64,000 nt of DNA, from NCBI GenBank assembly GCA_907163375.1, contig CAJQUW010001420.1:1279930-1343929 (forward strand), in the 5' to 3' direction. The stretch's first letter is position 1. The number at the start of each line of letters is the position of its first letter. Shown here one piece after another: positions 1 to 11,402 of this stretch. The notes beneath the pieces were generated by a model. It worked only from the letters and a program-made list of their open reading frames with translations, was not told the origin of the DNA and did not search any database. Both the position numbers and the translations under genes were made by a program. The stretch comes from Prostheceraeus crozeri. Taxonomy: Eukaryota > Platyhelminthes > Polycladida > Euryleptidae.

Positions 1-397
1 CTTTCAAAGTTAATTGAAATCATTGTCTTTGATTATGTGATTTTGCTCTGCCAGTGGCAGGTTAATTGCCTTGATATGATCACGCTTAAGAAAATTCTCT
101 TCAGGTTCACCATAAAAGTAACAGGAACCCATCGAATTGCTAATTTAACAAACATTAAATCTCCAAGGCTGTCATGACACTGAGAATCTGTAAAATACCA
201 TCATTCCTTCTTCATTGCAATCATGATCAGTCAATTCCGTGGTAATTTTTTCAAAACTGCATAGCCTAAATGTGCATATCTCACATTTTGAAACAATTCC
301 GACTGTATCTCCCTTGAGTTCATTTAATAAAATCGAAAGTGTATACATATTGGGGATTATGCGGAGTTACCACTCTACGTAATATGCCTACTCTATG
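1..397 (-). mobile_element. hAT-type non-autonomous element, family H1, copy 1 (cut by window edge)
   Basis: This stretch is the reverse complement of sequence seen at 38.2-38.7 kb and 50.2-50.6 kb. Shared landmarks are the words around CTCCAAGGCTGTCATGACA, GTGCATATCTCACATTT and the terminal ACTCTATG. It ends at about 397 with the reverse of the family terminus CATAGAG. The family is assigned to hAT from copy 2, which has 8-bp target duplications. No coding capacity is seen. The other end lies outside the window. Confidence 0.7.
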
Positions 398-1915
398 GTC
401 ATGTCCTTTTTGCAAGCTGATCTTTATTCAGGAATCAACTTCAAACAAGAGAGATGCCTGTCGAATGGAGTGACAGGACGTCTGTCAGATATTTACCCCA
501 AATTAGACTACAGTACTGCATTCTTGCTCAATGTCCAAGCTAACAGTTATTTTCGTATAAAAGCAAATTGCTGCAACGATTTGTCCGCTAAAGAAAGAGC
601 CACTGAAGCATTTTTAGTTGAAACATATGATCTTGCTCTTGAAGATGTATATAAACTTACCTAGTATAGCCAAATCTATTTTTAGGCCTTGACACCTGCT
701 AAGTCCTCAAGACACGGCAACACATCTGAGAGTCTTGAACTATAGTTCTAATGGAGTGAACTTGGGATCATGCGCAGAAAAGTTGAAAATAACCATGCTC
801 TGACATTTGTGATGATAATGTCAGACCTTTTGAAAGCATTTTTAGATATTGTTAGATATTTTTTGGAGAATATCGTGCAGTTTCCGATTGCTTTTCCATG
901 ATGCTAAGTATAGAGACATGAAACGCAAGGATTACTTCATTTCACTGAAAGGTAAGGTGCACCCATTTCGGAAAGAATAATTTTCAGAAAAAAGTAAACG
1001 AATTTTTCTAAGCAGCGATCTTGGAAGATTTTGTGACATCATCAGACACTATCAGTGATGAGGACCTATCACATACTTGAAGATTTTCATATTTCAAGGT
1101 GGGAAATTGAATTATGTTCTTTTTTTCATTCGCCAATATATTTCAACGACAAAGCGTCGTTATCATCAGGGCACATATTATGTAAAAAACTATTTAACAA
1201 CATGAGCTTAAAATTTGAAAAGGTGAAGATGCAAAAATAGATGTTTGTAGCACTGGGCTGTGTCTTTGAGAAATCACAGTTATGTGATTTTACGGCAATA
1301 ACGTGTGAGTGTTTCTAAAACTAAAAAATAAAAAGATATAGGATCGGATTTACCGCCGATCACGGTCATGAAACAGATAAAACCGGGTTACATGGCACTG
1401 ATTGCAAAAAACATTGATCTGACTAAATAATTAATTATAGAATTATAAACATGATCATGAGACTTATAAAAAGTATGAAATATTTATAAAATCTTTAGAA
1501 CACGACATAATCAAAAGAGTACAAAAGGTGAAGTAAATGAAGGGTTCTAGTTAATCAAGAAGCATCTATATTCCTCACATTCTTGCTTATTATTGATGGC
1601 AGGATTATAGCGCTGAATCATTGTTGCCTCTTTAAGTCGCAGGCTAGCTTCGTCTGTTGCACTGGCAATTATTGTGATGTTGAAGTCTCGCTTATACATG
1701 TGATTTTGTGTTTGAATACAGAAGAGTTTTTATTTTCAAGATGTTCTTTTATTCTAATATGCCACATAAGATTTTCAAATTAGAATTAGCGCTTGTGAAT
1801 TGAGAACGCGTAAATAAAGACACTTTTATGTTCTTGTACAAGGATATAGACACATTCATCATGAAGATATGATTTCAGGGGGCATCGGCTGTGTTGTACT
1901 TTGAATAGATCGGTT
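398..1915. other. AT-rich stretch without a recognised gene
   Basis: An open frame of 89 codons at 395-664 (plus) resembles no family I know and has no supporting context. The rest holds only short frames. I recognise no repeat family or RNA gene here. Confidence 0.5.
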
Positions 1916-1917
1916 CC

Positions 1918-2425
1918 TTGACGCCGTCAATGACGTCATTAATTTAAGAAATTGACGTTAACAGCGTCAATTTGCCTCTGAAAAACACCGTCGGTGTCAA
2001 TTTTAGAATACAGTGGGCAAATTTGTCATTGCTAAGATTTGGTCGTTCGAGTTTTCTGTATACTGCATGTTTGTTTACGCGAGAAGGGGAATGTAATCTG
2101 GCAATGCAAAAAAGTGACATTTATTTTTTGGCTCAATGTTATGTATTAGAGCTAGCTGGGAAGGCGTAATCTCGACATTCTCAATAATGGGTATGTTAAT
2201 GGCTTTAAAGTAAATGTTCAGGTATGTCTATGAGTCATCACTTTCAGATAGCTGAACTGCTTGCTGCTGGCGATAATACAATCAAAATTATTCAATATGA
2301 CAATTCGCATCGGCTGTGTCTGTATTGATATTTCGCCTATAGCCTTATCGGCGAACGTCTTCAGGTTATTTCCTTTCATGTCCATACACCCCTGTCTATA
2401 AAGCTAAACACACTTAGATTTGGAG
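1918..2425 (+). repeat. Interspersed repeat with TTGACGCCGTCAA termini, partial copy
   Basis: It begins with TTGACGCCGTCAA and related GACG/CGTC words. It continues with sequence matching, in reverse complement, the copy at 40.84-41.45 kb. Shared blocks lie near 2225-2360, among them CATCGGCTGTGTCTGTA and TATCGGCGAACG. Palindromic termini and no coding capacity suggest a non-autonomous DNA transposon, but no target duplication is visible. Confidence 0.55.
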
Positions 2426-3330
2426 AGCCTCTTAATATCGGCAAAAACAAACATTTTGAGCAACTTTATCCACTTTGAACCACATTCTCGCATAAATGTA
2501 CATTGCCGATTAGATGCATAATAAAAGCACATGCACATCATCGGAAATGGCCTGAAGACATTCCATGCCAAAAATTATGACTCTGTGCTTAGTACTTTTC
2601 GTTTAATCAGAGGAAACATAGAAAATTTCATTTTGACCAAAAAATGCAATCTGCGTCCCATTGGATTTACATGTGTTTTTCTTCGATCCTGTCTGACAAG
2701 AAGAGGAACTCACTAGAACTCGGCAGACGCGCCGATTCGTGGTAGTCGTAGGTTGTACATCATTCTGTGAAAGTCTCACTTTCGGCCTCGTTCCCTGCAG
2801 AAACTCATTCTGGCTGCCGGATTAGAATGACTTTGAAGTTTTGATCATTTACTCAGATTAATGCAGATAACACTTTATTTTTTTTAGCTGTCATTTCGGC
2901 ATATGCGTCTAAAACTAAGCTCAGTAAGGCTTCGATGTGCAGGAGGCTTCAGGTACACATAAAAGCTGCAAGTAGGCCTACAACACACGTGGCTTGTTGG
3001 ATTTCTAATCCATGCATACTTTTGAATATGCCAACTAAAAGATGAAATGCAGGTTTACATAACTAACTGATAATAACTGCGCAGCCATGTCTGCTATGAT
3101 CAATCGTCATCATGATAAGTAGCGAATTTCAGCCGCCTCAGGACAGTATACCTGTGGAAGTGGGTGCATAGTTTAGTCCATGTGAACAAGTCCGGGTGAC
3201 AAGCATATATAGCCGAGTTTTTTGAAAAAACTGGCAACCTTAATCATAGATCATTATAGGTTTACCTGAACTTATGTTTAGTGATCATCCCTGTATCAAT
3301 CATCAATCATTTTCGATGAGTCCATCAAAT
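2426..3330. other. No gene recognised
   Basis: Only short open frames. No repeat unit that recurs elsewhere in the window was noticed. Confidence 0.4.
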
Positions 3331-3334
3331 ATAA

Positions 3335-5052
3335 TGATAATCATAATGCTTTATTGAAACCAAAATATAGAGCGGTACATGGTTATGACTGCAAAGTCAT
3401 GTAAACTGTGAAAATCTGACAAAGGAGTTGGCGTAATAAGATGGTTTCCGCAGAGGAGTTGTCAGTTGCCTTTGATGTCTAACTTTGCTGATATGTTGAC
3501 GGACGTTGAAAAAGGAGGACAGGCGATGAGTATCACGATGATGAGACACTTTGCGGATGAGTTTATCGCAAACACGATCTAACACTTGTCTTAGGGATGG
3601 CTTGTTGTACATGCTGCACCAACGTTTGGCCAAACGATCCAGACGTTCAAATGTACAAAAGTGTTTCATCTTCATATCACATACAATGGGCCAACAAAAT
3701 GATAAACGAGAAAAAACAAGACCCATGTATCCCTGCCACACAACATGATCTTCATACATGATCTTCATTACAATTGATCTTCAGATGCCTTACAATGGAC
3801 ATAATACTACAGAATTTTTTGTATAAAAACGAGACATGAGAGTGCCATGTCAAATTAGCACTAAAGAAAACACCGAGGATTTTCAAATTTACAACTTCCT
3901 CTATGACTTCATCATTGACAACATTATTAGTACACCTGGTGGGATCAAAACGCTTAGAAAGAGTCATACATTTGGTTTTATCCACATTTATTGTCATTTT
4001 TTGGGCTACCCAATTACAAAAGGCGTCAACGTCCTCTTGAAAAAGATCATTACTGGTGTTGCCATTGGATAAGTGAATGAGGGTTATATCGTCAGCATAC
4101 GAAATAACCTTCGTGTTAGCGAACTGTGGGACATCATTAATCATGACAACAAAAAGTAGAGGTCCTAACACAGAGCGCTGAGGCACCCCACTGGTCACCT
4201 CTCCCCAAGGTGTGGAAATGCTATTAACGTAAACACCTTGAAAACGATTTGACAAAAAGCTTTGTATGAGATTCACTACAAGGGGATTGGAAGGGAAAAG
4301 GGTTCCAAGACTTTGGAGCAAGGTGAGGTGACTGAGTGAATCGAAAGCCTTATTGAAATCAATGGCAAGGAGTCGACAAAAGTTTGAGGGGCTGCTAGCG
4401 ATGTGTTGAAGGGAAGTGAGACGAATGTTCAGAAGGCATTAGTACAACCACCATTATCACCTGGGATGAAACCGAACTGTCGGCGATCGAATTTGCCTTG
4501 TAGGGAAGGTAGAAGAATAAGATCTCGAATCAATTTCTCAAGACATTTGCTCAAGAAGGGCAAAATGGAAATGGGACGATGAGCACATGAATCCTTCTTA
4601 GGGAGCGGGAGAACATTCGCTTTCTTCCAGATATCGGGAAAGATGTTGGCTTGAAGGCATAGATTAAAAATCCTTGTGATAGGGGAAGCACGTCAATGAA
4701 GGAGCGAAAGAAGATGCCAGAAACACCATCTGGTCCAGTAGAGTTAGACTTGGTGTTCTTCACCATGGTAGTGACTTGTGATTCCTCAACTATCGGGAAA
4801 GAATGATCCTCACACAGAAGATTATCATTATCGAAAAGGGAAATATCAGAAGCAAGAAAATTGGACTTGAAAGTGTCATTGATTTCAAGAGCTAATTTTT
4901 CATCGAGTTTTCTGCTTTGATTCCTCCGAATTTGTGAGTTGATGAGTTTCCAGCTATCCGAATTGGACGATCCAGCAGTAAGATTACATAAGTAACGTCG
5001 CTTAGCTTTGTAAGACTCCTCAAGAAACTTCTCCCTCAAGTGCAAGTACTTA
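3335..5052 (-). mobile_element. LINE copy A, 3' part (reverse transcriptase), CR1/L2-like
   Basis: A non-LTR retrotransposon on the minus strand, 3' end near 3335 beside an ATAATGATAATCATAATG tail. Frames at 3397-3768, 3752-4321 and 4551-5096 together carry reverse transcriptase and linker sequence. Visible motifs are SGVPQRSVLGPLLFVVMI (usual form GVPQGS), the catalytic-site YADD in SYADDITLIHLS, and LKILGVFFSANLTWHSHV. Several frame changes separate the pieces, so it is dead. Upstream sequence ends at KYLHLREKF, exactly where copy B begins. The matching upstream part of A resumes at 8291, so B interrupted A. Confidence 0.8.
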
Positions 5053-5135
5053 ATAATAATAATAATAAATAATAATAATAATGCTTTATTCGTCAATACA
5101 AAAGCGGTATGACATGCATGAGTACAAGACAGATT

Positions 5136-6261
5136 TCACGTGAATTTTGAAAATTTTACAAAGCTCTTGTTATACAGTGCTGAATTTCTGCGAAAAGGCA
5201 GCAATACAAGATGGTTTCGAACAATACGGGAGCTATTGCGCACTTCAAAAAATTTTGACAGCGGATGCTTGACAACATTGTTGCTAATCCTTTTGACAAG
5301 TTTAATACAGCTACGATCAAGCACTTCACGAAGTGAAGGCCGATCACGACTATTGGACCAATGCACTGCTAATTTATACAATCTTTCAAGCTTCTGAAAA
5401 TGTTTGGCACTGATGTCACGGATGACCGGCCAACTAAAGTGGATGTGACAAAGTACAAAACTTTCAAAGGCTTTCCAGACAACTGTACCGGTGTTCCTAT
5501 TAACACGTAAACGGCGAACAAGTGACATAGCTTTACAGCAGCGACGATATAGTACAGAAAAGTGAGTGTCCCAATGCAAGTCAGAAGAGAAATGAACTCC
5601 AAGGATCTTGGTGCAGTTTACTTGAGAGATAGATATACCATCCAACATGATGTCAGTCATTGGGGGAAGATTAGCGGAGCGGGAGAGGGTCATGCACTTG
5701 CATTTGTCTACATTAATGGCAAGATTTTTGCTGTCCGCCCAGGAGGAGAACAAACGAAAGTCATCAGGTAAACTTGAGATGTCACCATGCGAGTTAAAGG
5801 ACAACATAGTTACATCATCAGCGTAAACAACAGTGTCAGTATTTACAAATTCAGGAATGTCATCAATAAACAAGGAAAACAAAAGTGGTCCCAAAATGGA
5901 ACCTTGTGGGACTCCACTAGAGATGGGGCACCACACAGACACAACATCATTCGATACAACACGCTGGAAACGATCAGACAGAAAATTATGTATGAAATTA
6001 GCAGCAAGGGGAGAAGAGTGAAAGTGATCGCGAAGGGTTTCAGGGAAGCTTGCAGTGGCTGACAGTGTCAAAAGCTTTTCTAAGGTCAATGGCAATGAGG
6101 GAAACATAGTTATCAGAGTGAGCGGAAATGTGTTGTAGGATGGAGAGCCTAATTGCAATCAAAGCGTTGGTAAAACCACCAAAGCTATTGGGCAAGAAGC
6201 CAAACTGCCTTTGGTGAATGCTTCGGCTCAGTCCGGGGAGAAGGATTTTGTCACGAATCAA
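5136..6261 (-). pseudogene. Reverse transcriptase region of LINE copy B
   Basis: Two overlapping minus-strand frames (6040-6261, then 5136-6158) carry the RT core. HQRQFGFLPNSFGGFTNA is the usual QFGF...S region, followed by IDLRKAFDTVSH. After a frame change come SSGVPQGSILGPLLFSLF and the catalytic motif VVYADDVTMLSF. Then come KCKCMTLSR and ILGVHFSSDLHWDTH. The C-terminal RNA-binding-like tail ends near 5136. Function in life: target-primed reverse transcription of the element RNA. The frameshift around 6040-6160 makes it a pseudogene. Confidence 0.82.
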
Positions 6262-6483
6262 CCTTTCTTACACCTTGCTGGGAAAAGGGAGTATAGATAT
6301 TGGACGAAAATCATCGCTGTCTTTCTTGCGAAGGGGAAGAATGTTGGCGTACTTCCAAGGACGCGGGAAAAAGCCAGTTTGGATGCACTTGTTGTATAGA
6401 AAAGCTAGAGGACATGCTAGCAGATCAGCAAAGGTTCTATAAAACAAACCAGGGATGCCATCTGGCCCAGGCGAATTTGATTT

Positions 6484-7614
6484 TCATCTCCTGATCATTT
6501 GAGCGACACAGGCTTCAGAAACAGACAAATCATCTGATGAATGAGTGACATCATCAGACGCTGAAAATTGGTGAATATCAGGAGGAGCAAAAGTACTATA
6601 AAATTTGTCATTGAGTGAGTTGACTTCACTAGCGTCAAGACTGGGAGGAGCCGAATGTTTTCCTAACTGAGAGTTAATGGATTTCCAAGTTTCTTTCGGA
6701 GAAGAGTGATTGTAGGAGAAATAACGTGACCTTGACTTGGCTAATTCAGAAGTGAATTTTTCACGAAGACTAAGGAATTTACCATAATTACCTCTGCTAA
6801 GGGCGCGATCTGTGGCATCAGACAGGGCTTTAAGGGAGGGAGTTAACCAAGGAGGGTCTGAGCTACGCATGCGGACAGTCTTCTCGGGGAAAAAGGTGTG
6901 ATAGAGGAACAGGAAAAATGCCTGTAGCTGGTCAGTTAGGACATCTATGTCATCAATATATAGAAAGGATTCATACCAGTCAACTGAAGAAAGAACTTCA
7001 CAGCATTGCGCAAAAGACGCATGAGTGCAACAGCGAAATTTGACTTTGGTGATAGTGGGAGGGCATGATTGGGAAGGCTTGACAAGAATATCTCGGTGAT
7101 CAGATCTACATAAAGGAGACAGAAAAACAGGAGGTGCAAAATACTGAGGCTGACTAGACAATATATCAAGAACATTATTGCCTCTTGTAGGCAAGTGAGT
7201 CAATTGTGACAAATTATTACACGTTAGAAACTCATCAAAAACGTGACGTAAGTCATTAACATCCCCTACGATAACATTATGACCACAAGTAGAGCTATCA
7301 ACAAAATTCTGCAAAGAGGCTAACAAAATGTCATGCGCCTTAACTTTACCGCAGTAAGGGTGATAAATGACACACAGATTCAGATCAAAATCGCTAATCG
7401 AACAGACTAGGAGATTCGATTTGATGCTATCAATGAAACTGTTACTCACAATAGAGACACAAAAATTGGATCTGTGGTATATTGCTACACCACCTCCTCT
7501 GAAGTCCCGATCTTGTCGAAGGATTTTGTAGCCTGGTATTGAGAGGGAAGCGTTGTGTGAGCGGAGAGTGGGGGACGTTGTGTTATTCAGCCATGTCTCT
7601 GTGATGCAAATCAA
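6484..7614 (-). pseudogene. AP-endonuclease and linker region of LINE copy B
   Basis: A 376-residue minus-strand frame. Motifs in order: ICITETWLNN (active-site Glu), GGGVAIYHRS, YHPYCG, IVGDVND (usually GDFN), PTRGNNVLDILSS and CRSDHRDI (active-site SDH). These are the signature blocks of an APE-type endonuclease that nicks the target DNA. The linker continues through PPWLTPSLKALSDATD and SLREKF to the edge of the RT. The conserved start of the endonuclease (NPDL before ICITETWL) is in another frame just upstream, so the coding sequence is broken. Confidence 0.82.
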
Positions 7615-8290
7615 GTCAGGGTTCGATTCATAGACTCTGATCTTGAGATCGTCAACCTTGTTAAACAGGGATCGGCATTAAACAAAAGGATCGAGGGAAC
7701 GGCTGTTGGGGAACGTTTTGGTTGACGAAGTTTCACAGACACTGAAGGATTGCGTAATAGGATTGAAGGGGAGTCTCGTGCACAGTGGTCGCGTGAGGGA
7801 GCGGCAAGGTCCGGTAAATTTGGTCGACACCAGTTAGGGAGAAGCAGACGATGGAACCAAAGCACTCTCCGAGTCTTACGCAAGATTGGGTAATCATGTC
7901 GAAGGTTCAGCAGGTCCGCACGAGAGTATTGCAGCCGAGATGACATCCGAGAGGGAGAGACCAAGGAAATGTAACAGGCAGGCAGCAGGAATGCGATGAT
8001 GGGGATGAGACAAGAAAGTAAGCGTGGAACATTGCGTGCAGTTGAATAAGTCATCGGTAAAAAAATGAATTTTGAAGTTGAGTTGTAATCCGCAAGTCTT
8101 TGATGAAAATAAATTGCATAGCGATGTTGTCCAACCGTAGAGAAAAAGAATGATATAAAAATTGTCAGAGAACGATACCAGAAAGTGGTCAAGATTCACG
8201 TAAAATCGAATTGCACACGCGGAAACTGAACAGGGCGCCTGTAGACACAACCGTCTGCTACGAAGTCCGATGATGTTCGACCATATGTTT

Positions 8291-8725
8291 AATCATATTA
8301 CATTGTACCACGGGAAAGGGCTTTATCGCGATCGTCAGATAGAACCTTCAGGGTAGGGGTCATCCAAAGTGGGTCAGTATTTCTCATGCGAACAATTCTC
8401 TCAGGAAAAAAAATATCGTAAAAAACTGACATAGAAATTGAAATTCAGATACAATTTGGTTGACATCATTGACAGAATCGGTTGGGCGAGAACAAAAAAT
8501 AATGTCCCAGTCAACAGAGGCCAAAAAATTGCGGGAATTTGCAAATGAAGATGGAGTAAATGAACGGGTTTTGACCCTGGTGGTAACAATGGGCTTGGGA
8601 GAGAGAGGTCTAGCAAAAATACCTAAATGATCAGAACGACCAAGAGGACTGAGGTATTCACAATCAGCATAAGACGGCAATCACGTCAAGAATATTTGTC
8701 CCTCGAGTTGGTTGTAGAACCAATT
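8291..8725 (-). mobile_element. LINE copy A, upstream (endonuclease/linker) part
   Basis: Minus-strand sequence reads VLSDDRDKALSRG at about 8293-8335, then an endonuclease C-terminal block with LSPLGRSDHLGIFARP at 8590-8660 and PTRGTNILDVI near 8680-8720. These match the corresponding parts of copy B (ALSDATDRALSRG, CRSDHRDI, PTRGNNVLDILSS). It is therefore the part of copy A displaced by copy B. Several frame changes; non-functional. Confidence 0.75.
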
Positions 8726-9645
8726 GTCGCTTTAAGTTGGATGCATGCGAATCGGCTCCTCCCATCTTGCTGATGTGTGCTCCACACGGTTTTTCTCCAG
8801 TCTCTACCAGGCAGGAAAATACCCCATCCTTCTCCAAAAAATATGAGTACACTTTCGATTTTAATATTCGCTTTGGAGGAGAGATTATTGAACGAAACTG
8901 TTTACAGTGACATTTTGTCCGAAGACTTCAAGGGCACTTTACAAAAAGAACGAAAAACAATCGCCAGAAGATACAAAAAATGCGATCCATAGCATGGTGT
9001 GGCAGATAGGTCTACATGTAAAGGCAGTGTACACACACACATAGACAGAGAAAGGGAGAGAGAGAAAAAAAAATGAAAAATTATGAAAAAGAGGAGCGTA
9101 GCAGTTCTGCCTTCAGGGCGGACTTGAAGGTGGAAAGGGATGGAATTGATTTAAGAGAGGAAGGAAGGGAGTTCCAAACCCGTGCGGCAGCTACAGGAAA
9201 CGCACGAGCGCCCACAGTCTTGAGGCGAGAAGAGGGCAGCATAAGGTTCGAGGAGGAAGAGGAGCGCAACGAGCGCCTGGATTCGATGGATGAGGAAAGT
9301 TGAAGATAAGAATTAAGGTAAGGTGGAGCAAGGCCATGAAGGCATTTGAAAACGATTAACACACGATTAACGTGAGGGTAAGATGCAATGTTCTCAAACA
9401 AACTAGTATTTCATTTTTGTCTCTGATGTGACCTTTGGTGCGTAGGTGTGATCGAGGCTAGGAAGGCTTGTCTGCTCCACTAAATCACCGAGTGAAAAGA
9501 CAATCCTTTTTCACTATCACGGTTCATTCCCTCAACTATTACAAGCTTTGCATGTACTGCTGTGTCTGTACTTTTGTTTGACGGAGAAAGTTGACAGCTA
9601 TGCACAAGAATAGATAATTTGTTTGTATTTTTGCATGTTTGATGA
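8726..9645. repeat. Diverged duplicated segment, copy 1 (interrupted)
   Basis: Bases 8726-8875 and 9357-9645 match 10234-10388 and 10394-10680 in the same order and strand, at roughly 85-90% by eye. Landmarks are GTCGCTTTAAGTTGGATGCA, CCAGTCTCTACCAGGCAGG and GTGATCGAGGCTAGGA. In this copy about 480 bp separate the halves, including a LINE scrap; in copy 2 they are nearly contiguous. The unit is not recognised as a known family. Confidence 0.75.
9064..9356 (-). mobile_element. LINE 3'-terminal fragment inside the duplicated segment
   Basis: The minus-strand frame reads FKCLHGLAPPYLNSYL, then LKTVGARAFPVAAARVWNSL and SIPSLSTFKSALKAELL. This is the extreme C-terminal end typical of many CR1/L2-like LINE reverse transcriptases. 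A purine-rich and CACACA-bearing stretch (about 9030-9075) lies at its 3' side. It is 5' truncated at about 9356, where the flanking repeat resumes without a break. A short dead insertion. Confidence 0.75.
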
Positions 9646-10233
9646 GCTCTGTGCGTTGAATGCTTTGTAGGCTTACCAATTGGAAACCTCTCATTTTCGT
9701 ATTTCTCTAGCGATTCCGTATTAAAACAATCACATTAAAATGAGGGCCATATCTGCGATAAACAGTGTATAAACCCTGAGCAAAACCTTATTACAAAAAT
9801 CCTCTCGTAATGGAACCGAAATTCTTTCTAAACCAACCCCAAATTGATAATAACCCAAAACCCACATTTATTCTAAATGAATAAATCTCGCATCAACCGA
9901 ATGATAAAAAGGTAGGAATTCGAAGTCCATTTGGCCTAAAACAAATGGATCCTATATCTTAGCCATGGCACTTATTCATGGACATCCCATACATTCTAAA
10001 CTACGTAAATCTTGTATAAACTTATGTTTATGTATTCTACAGCAACCACAGTGGTCCCACGCTTCTTCCAGCCTTCTTTTCTTCAAAAATTCGGGTTGTA
10101 TATAAGGCTAGTTTTTTTTTAAAATAATTGGTAACCTACATCATAGATTATTATAGGCTTACATGAACCTATCCTATTTTTAGTGATCATTGCTGCATCC
10201 ATTGTCAATTATTTTCGTTGAAAGTTTATCAAA
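9646..10233. other. No gene recognised between the two duplicated segments
   Basis: Spacer between the two copies of the 8.7/10.2-kb repeat. Only short frames. Bases 10085-10230 resemble 3200-3320 (GCCGAGTTTTTT / TAGATTATTATAGG-type words, then TTTTAGTGATCAT), suggesting a further dispersed repeat. Confidence 0.4.
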
Positions 10234-10680
10234 GTCGCTTTAAGTTGGATGCACATGATTCGGCTCCTCCCATCTTACTAATTAATGCTCCACACGGATT
10301 TTTCTCCAGTCTCTACCAGGCAGGAAAATACCCCATCCTTCTCCAGAAAATATAAGTACACTTTCGATTTTAATATGCACTTTAGAGCAGCCATTACACA
10401 CGATTAACGTGATGGAAAGAAGTAATGTTCTCAAACAAACTAGAATTTCATTTTGTCTCTGATGTGACCTTTGGCGCGTAGCTGTGATCGAGGCTAGGAG
10501 GGATTGTCTGCTCTACTAAATCATCGAGTGAAAAGACAATACCTTTTTTCACTATCACGGTTCATTCTCTCAACTATTACAAGCTTTGCATGCACTGCTG
10601 TCTCTGTACTTTTGTTTGACGGAGAAAGTTGACATCAAGACAGTGGCAGCTATGCACGAGGACAAATAATTTGTTTGTAA
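10234..10680. repeat. Diverged duplicated segment, copy 2 (uninterrupted)
   Basis: Same order and strand as 8726-9645 but without the 0.5-kb interruption. The join lies at about 10389-10393. The empty site shows that the sequence between 8876 and 9356 in copy 1 was added there, or removed here. No protein is supported. Confidence 0.72.
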
Positions 10681-10702
10681 TATATTTCGGGTATAGTTAT
10701 AG

Positions 10703-10740
10703 GCCGGAGTCCGGAGTCGACTCCGACTCCACATCCCTGT
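10703..10740. mobile_element. Isolated hAT-type terminus
   Basis: GACTCCGACTCCACATCCCTG ends at 10740. Reversed, it reads CAGGGATGTGGAGTCGGAGT, the kind of terminal inverted repeat found in many animal hAT elements. I found no partner terminus nearby, so this is at most a relic end. Confidence 0.35.
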
Positions 10741-10908
10741 GGGCCTATACAAAACCGAATTTAGACTTATTAAAGCGTGAAGCAATGGTATGGGGTAAAA
10801 GGGTGGAATATATTACCCCGAAAGTGCCCTCCTTTAGATCGTTGTAACACCTGCCCTAAAGGCGTGCCGGCGTCCCTAACCACCGCAGATAGAAAACTTG
10901 CTCACTAG

Positions 10909-11394
10909 CATAGTTGGGCACAATCCGTTAATTTGTTAATCCGTTAATTAACGGAAGTTAACTTTTTTTAACTTTTTAACTTTCTAAAAAAAGTTAGCGA
11001 TTAGTTTAACTTCCGTTACTCTCATGGAAGTCCGTTGATCCGATAATTTTTTTTAATAAATATGCGGCTGAGAGCTCAGTTGAATGTCAAGTCAACTCTG
11101 TGTTACTGAAACTTTCCAAGAAATTCAATAGTGGCATACCGTCAAGTGCCTCTGTAAAAAGACTATTCTTCGAGATAGTCTCCAGACTAAACTTAGAATA
11201 GCAGGAAATTTATCTGACAATGTTAACTAAAACACGATTTTTAAGATTTTAAAATTTAACGAATCAGCGGTTTAACTTCAACTTCCGTTACTTTACTCCC
11301 AAATCAACGGATTATTGGTTAACGGAACTGCTTTTTTTAATTAACGGAACAAAGTTAACGGAACTAACTTTCTTTTTAACGATGCCCAACACTG
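10909..11394 (+). mobile_element. Short non-autonomous hAT element with 8-bp target duplication
   Basis: The 486-bp element is flanked by CTCACTAG on both sides (10901-10908 and 11395-11402). Termini are CATAGTTGGGCA on the left and, reversed, CAGTGTTGGGCA on the right. Subterminal TTAACGGA words repeat near both ends. Inside, around 11115-11225, the plus strand still reads GIPSSASVKRLFFE, a decayed piece of the hAT C-terminal dimerisation domain. An 8-bp duplication, CA-type ends and this relic identify a hAT deletion derivative. Confidence 0.85.
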
Positions 11395-11402
11395 CTCACT
11401 AG

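Larger units (their letters stand above)
5053..8290 (-). mobile_element. LINE copy B, nearly full-length EN-RT element inserted in copy A
   Basis: Minus-strand non-LTR retrotransposon. Its 3' tail is an (AAT)n run at about 5053-5085. Order on the coding strand: 5' region (about 7620-8280), AP-endonuclease (about 6980-7680), linker, reverse transcriptase (about 5140-6260). Copy A sequence flanks both sides: SRG-type linker codons at 8291-8320 and KYLHLREKF at 5020-5052. No clear target duplication is seen. The endonuclease and RT lie in different frames, so the element looks inactive. The EN-RT order and microsatellite tail fit the CR1/L2 group; the exact clade is not resolved. Confidence 0.82.

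Noticed and set aside
395-664. 89-codon plus-strand frame
   Set aside because: No family resemblance and no splice or promoter context; begins at the edge of the H1 repeat.
7615-7640. GGGTTCGATTC-like word as a tRNA B box
   Set aside because: Lies in the LINE copy B coding region, with no A box or cloverleaf around it.
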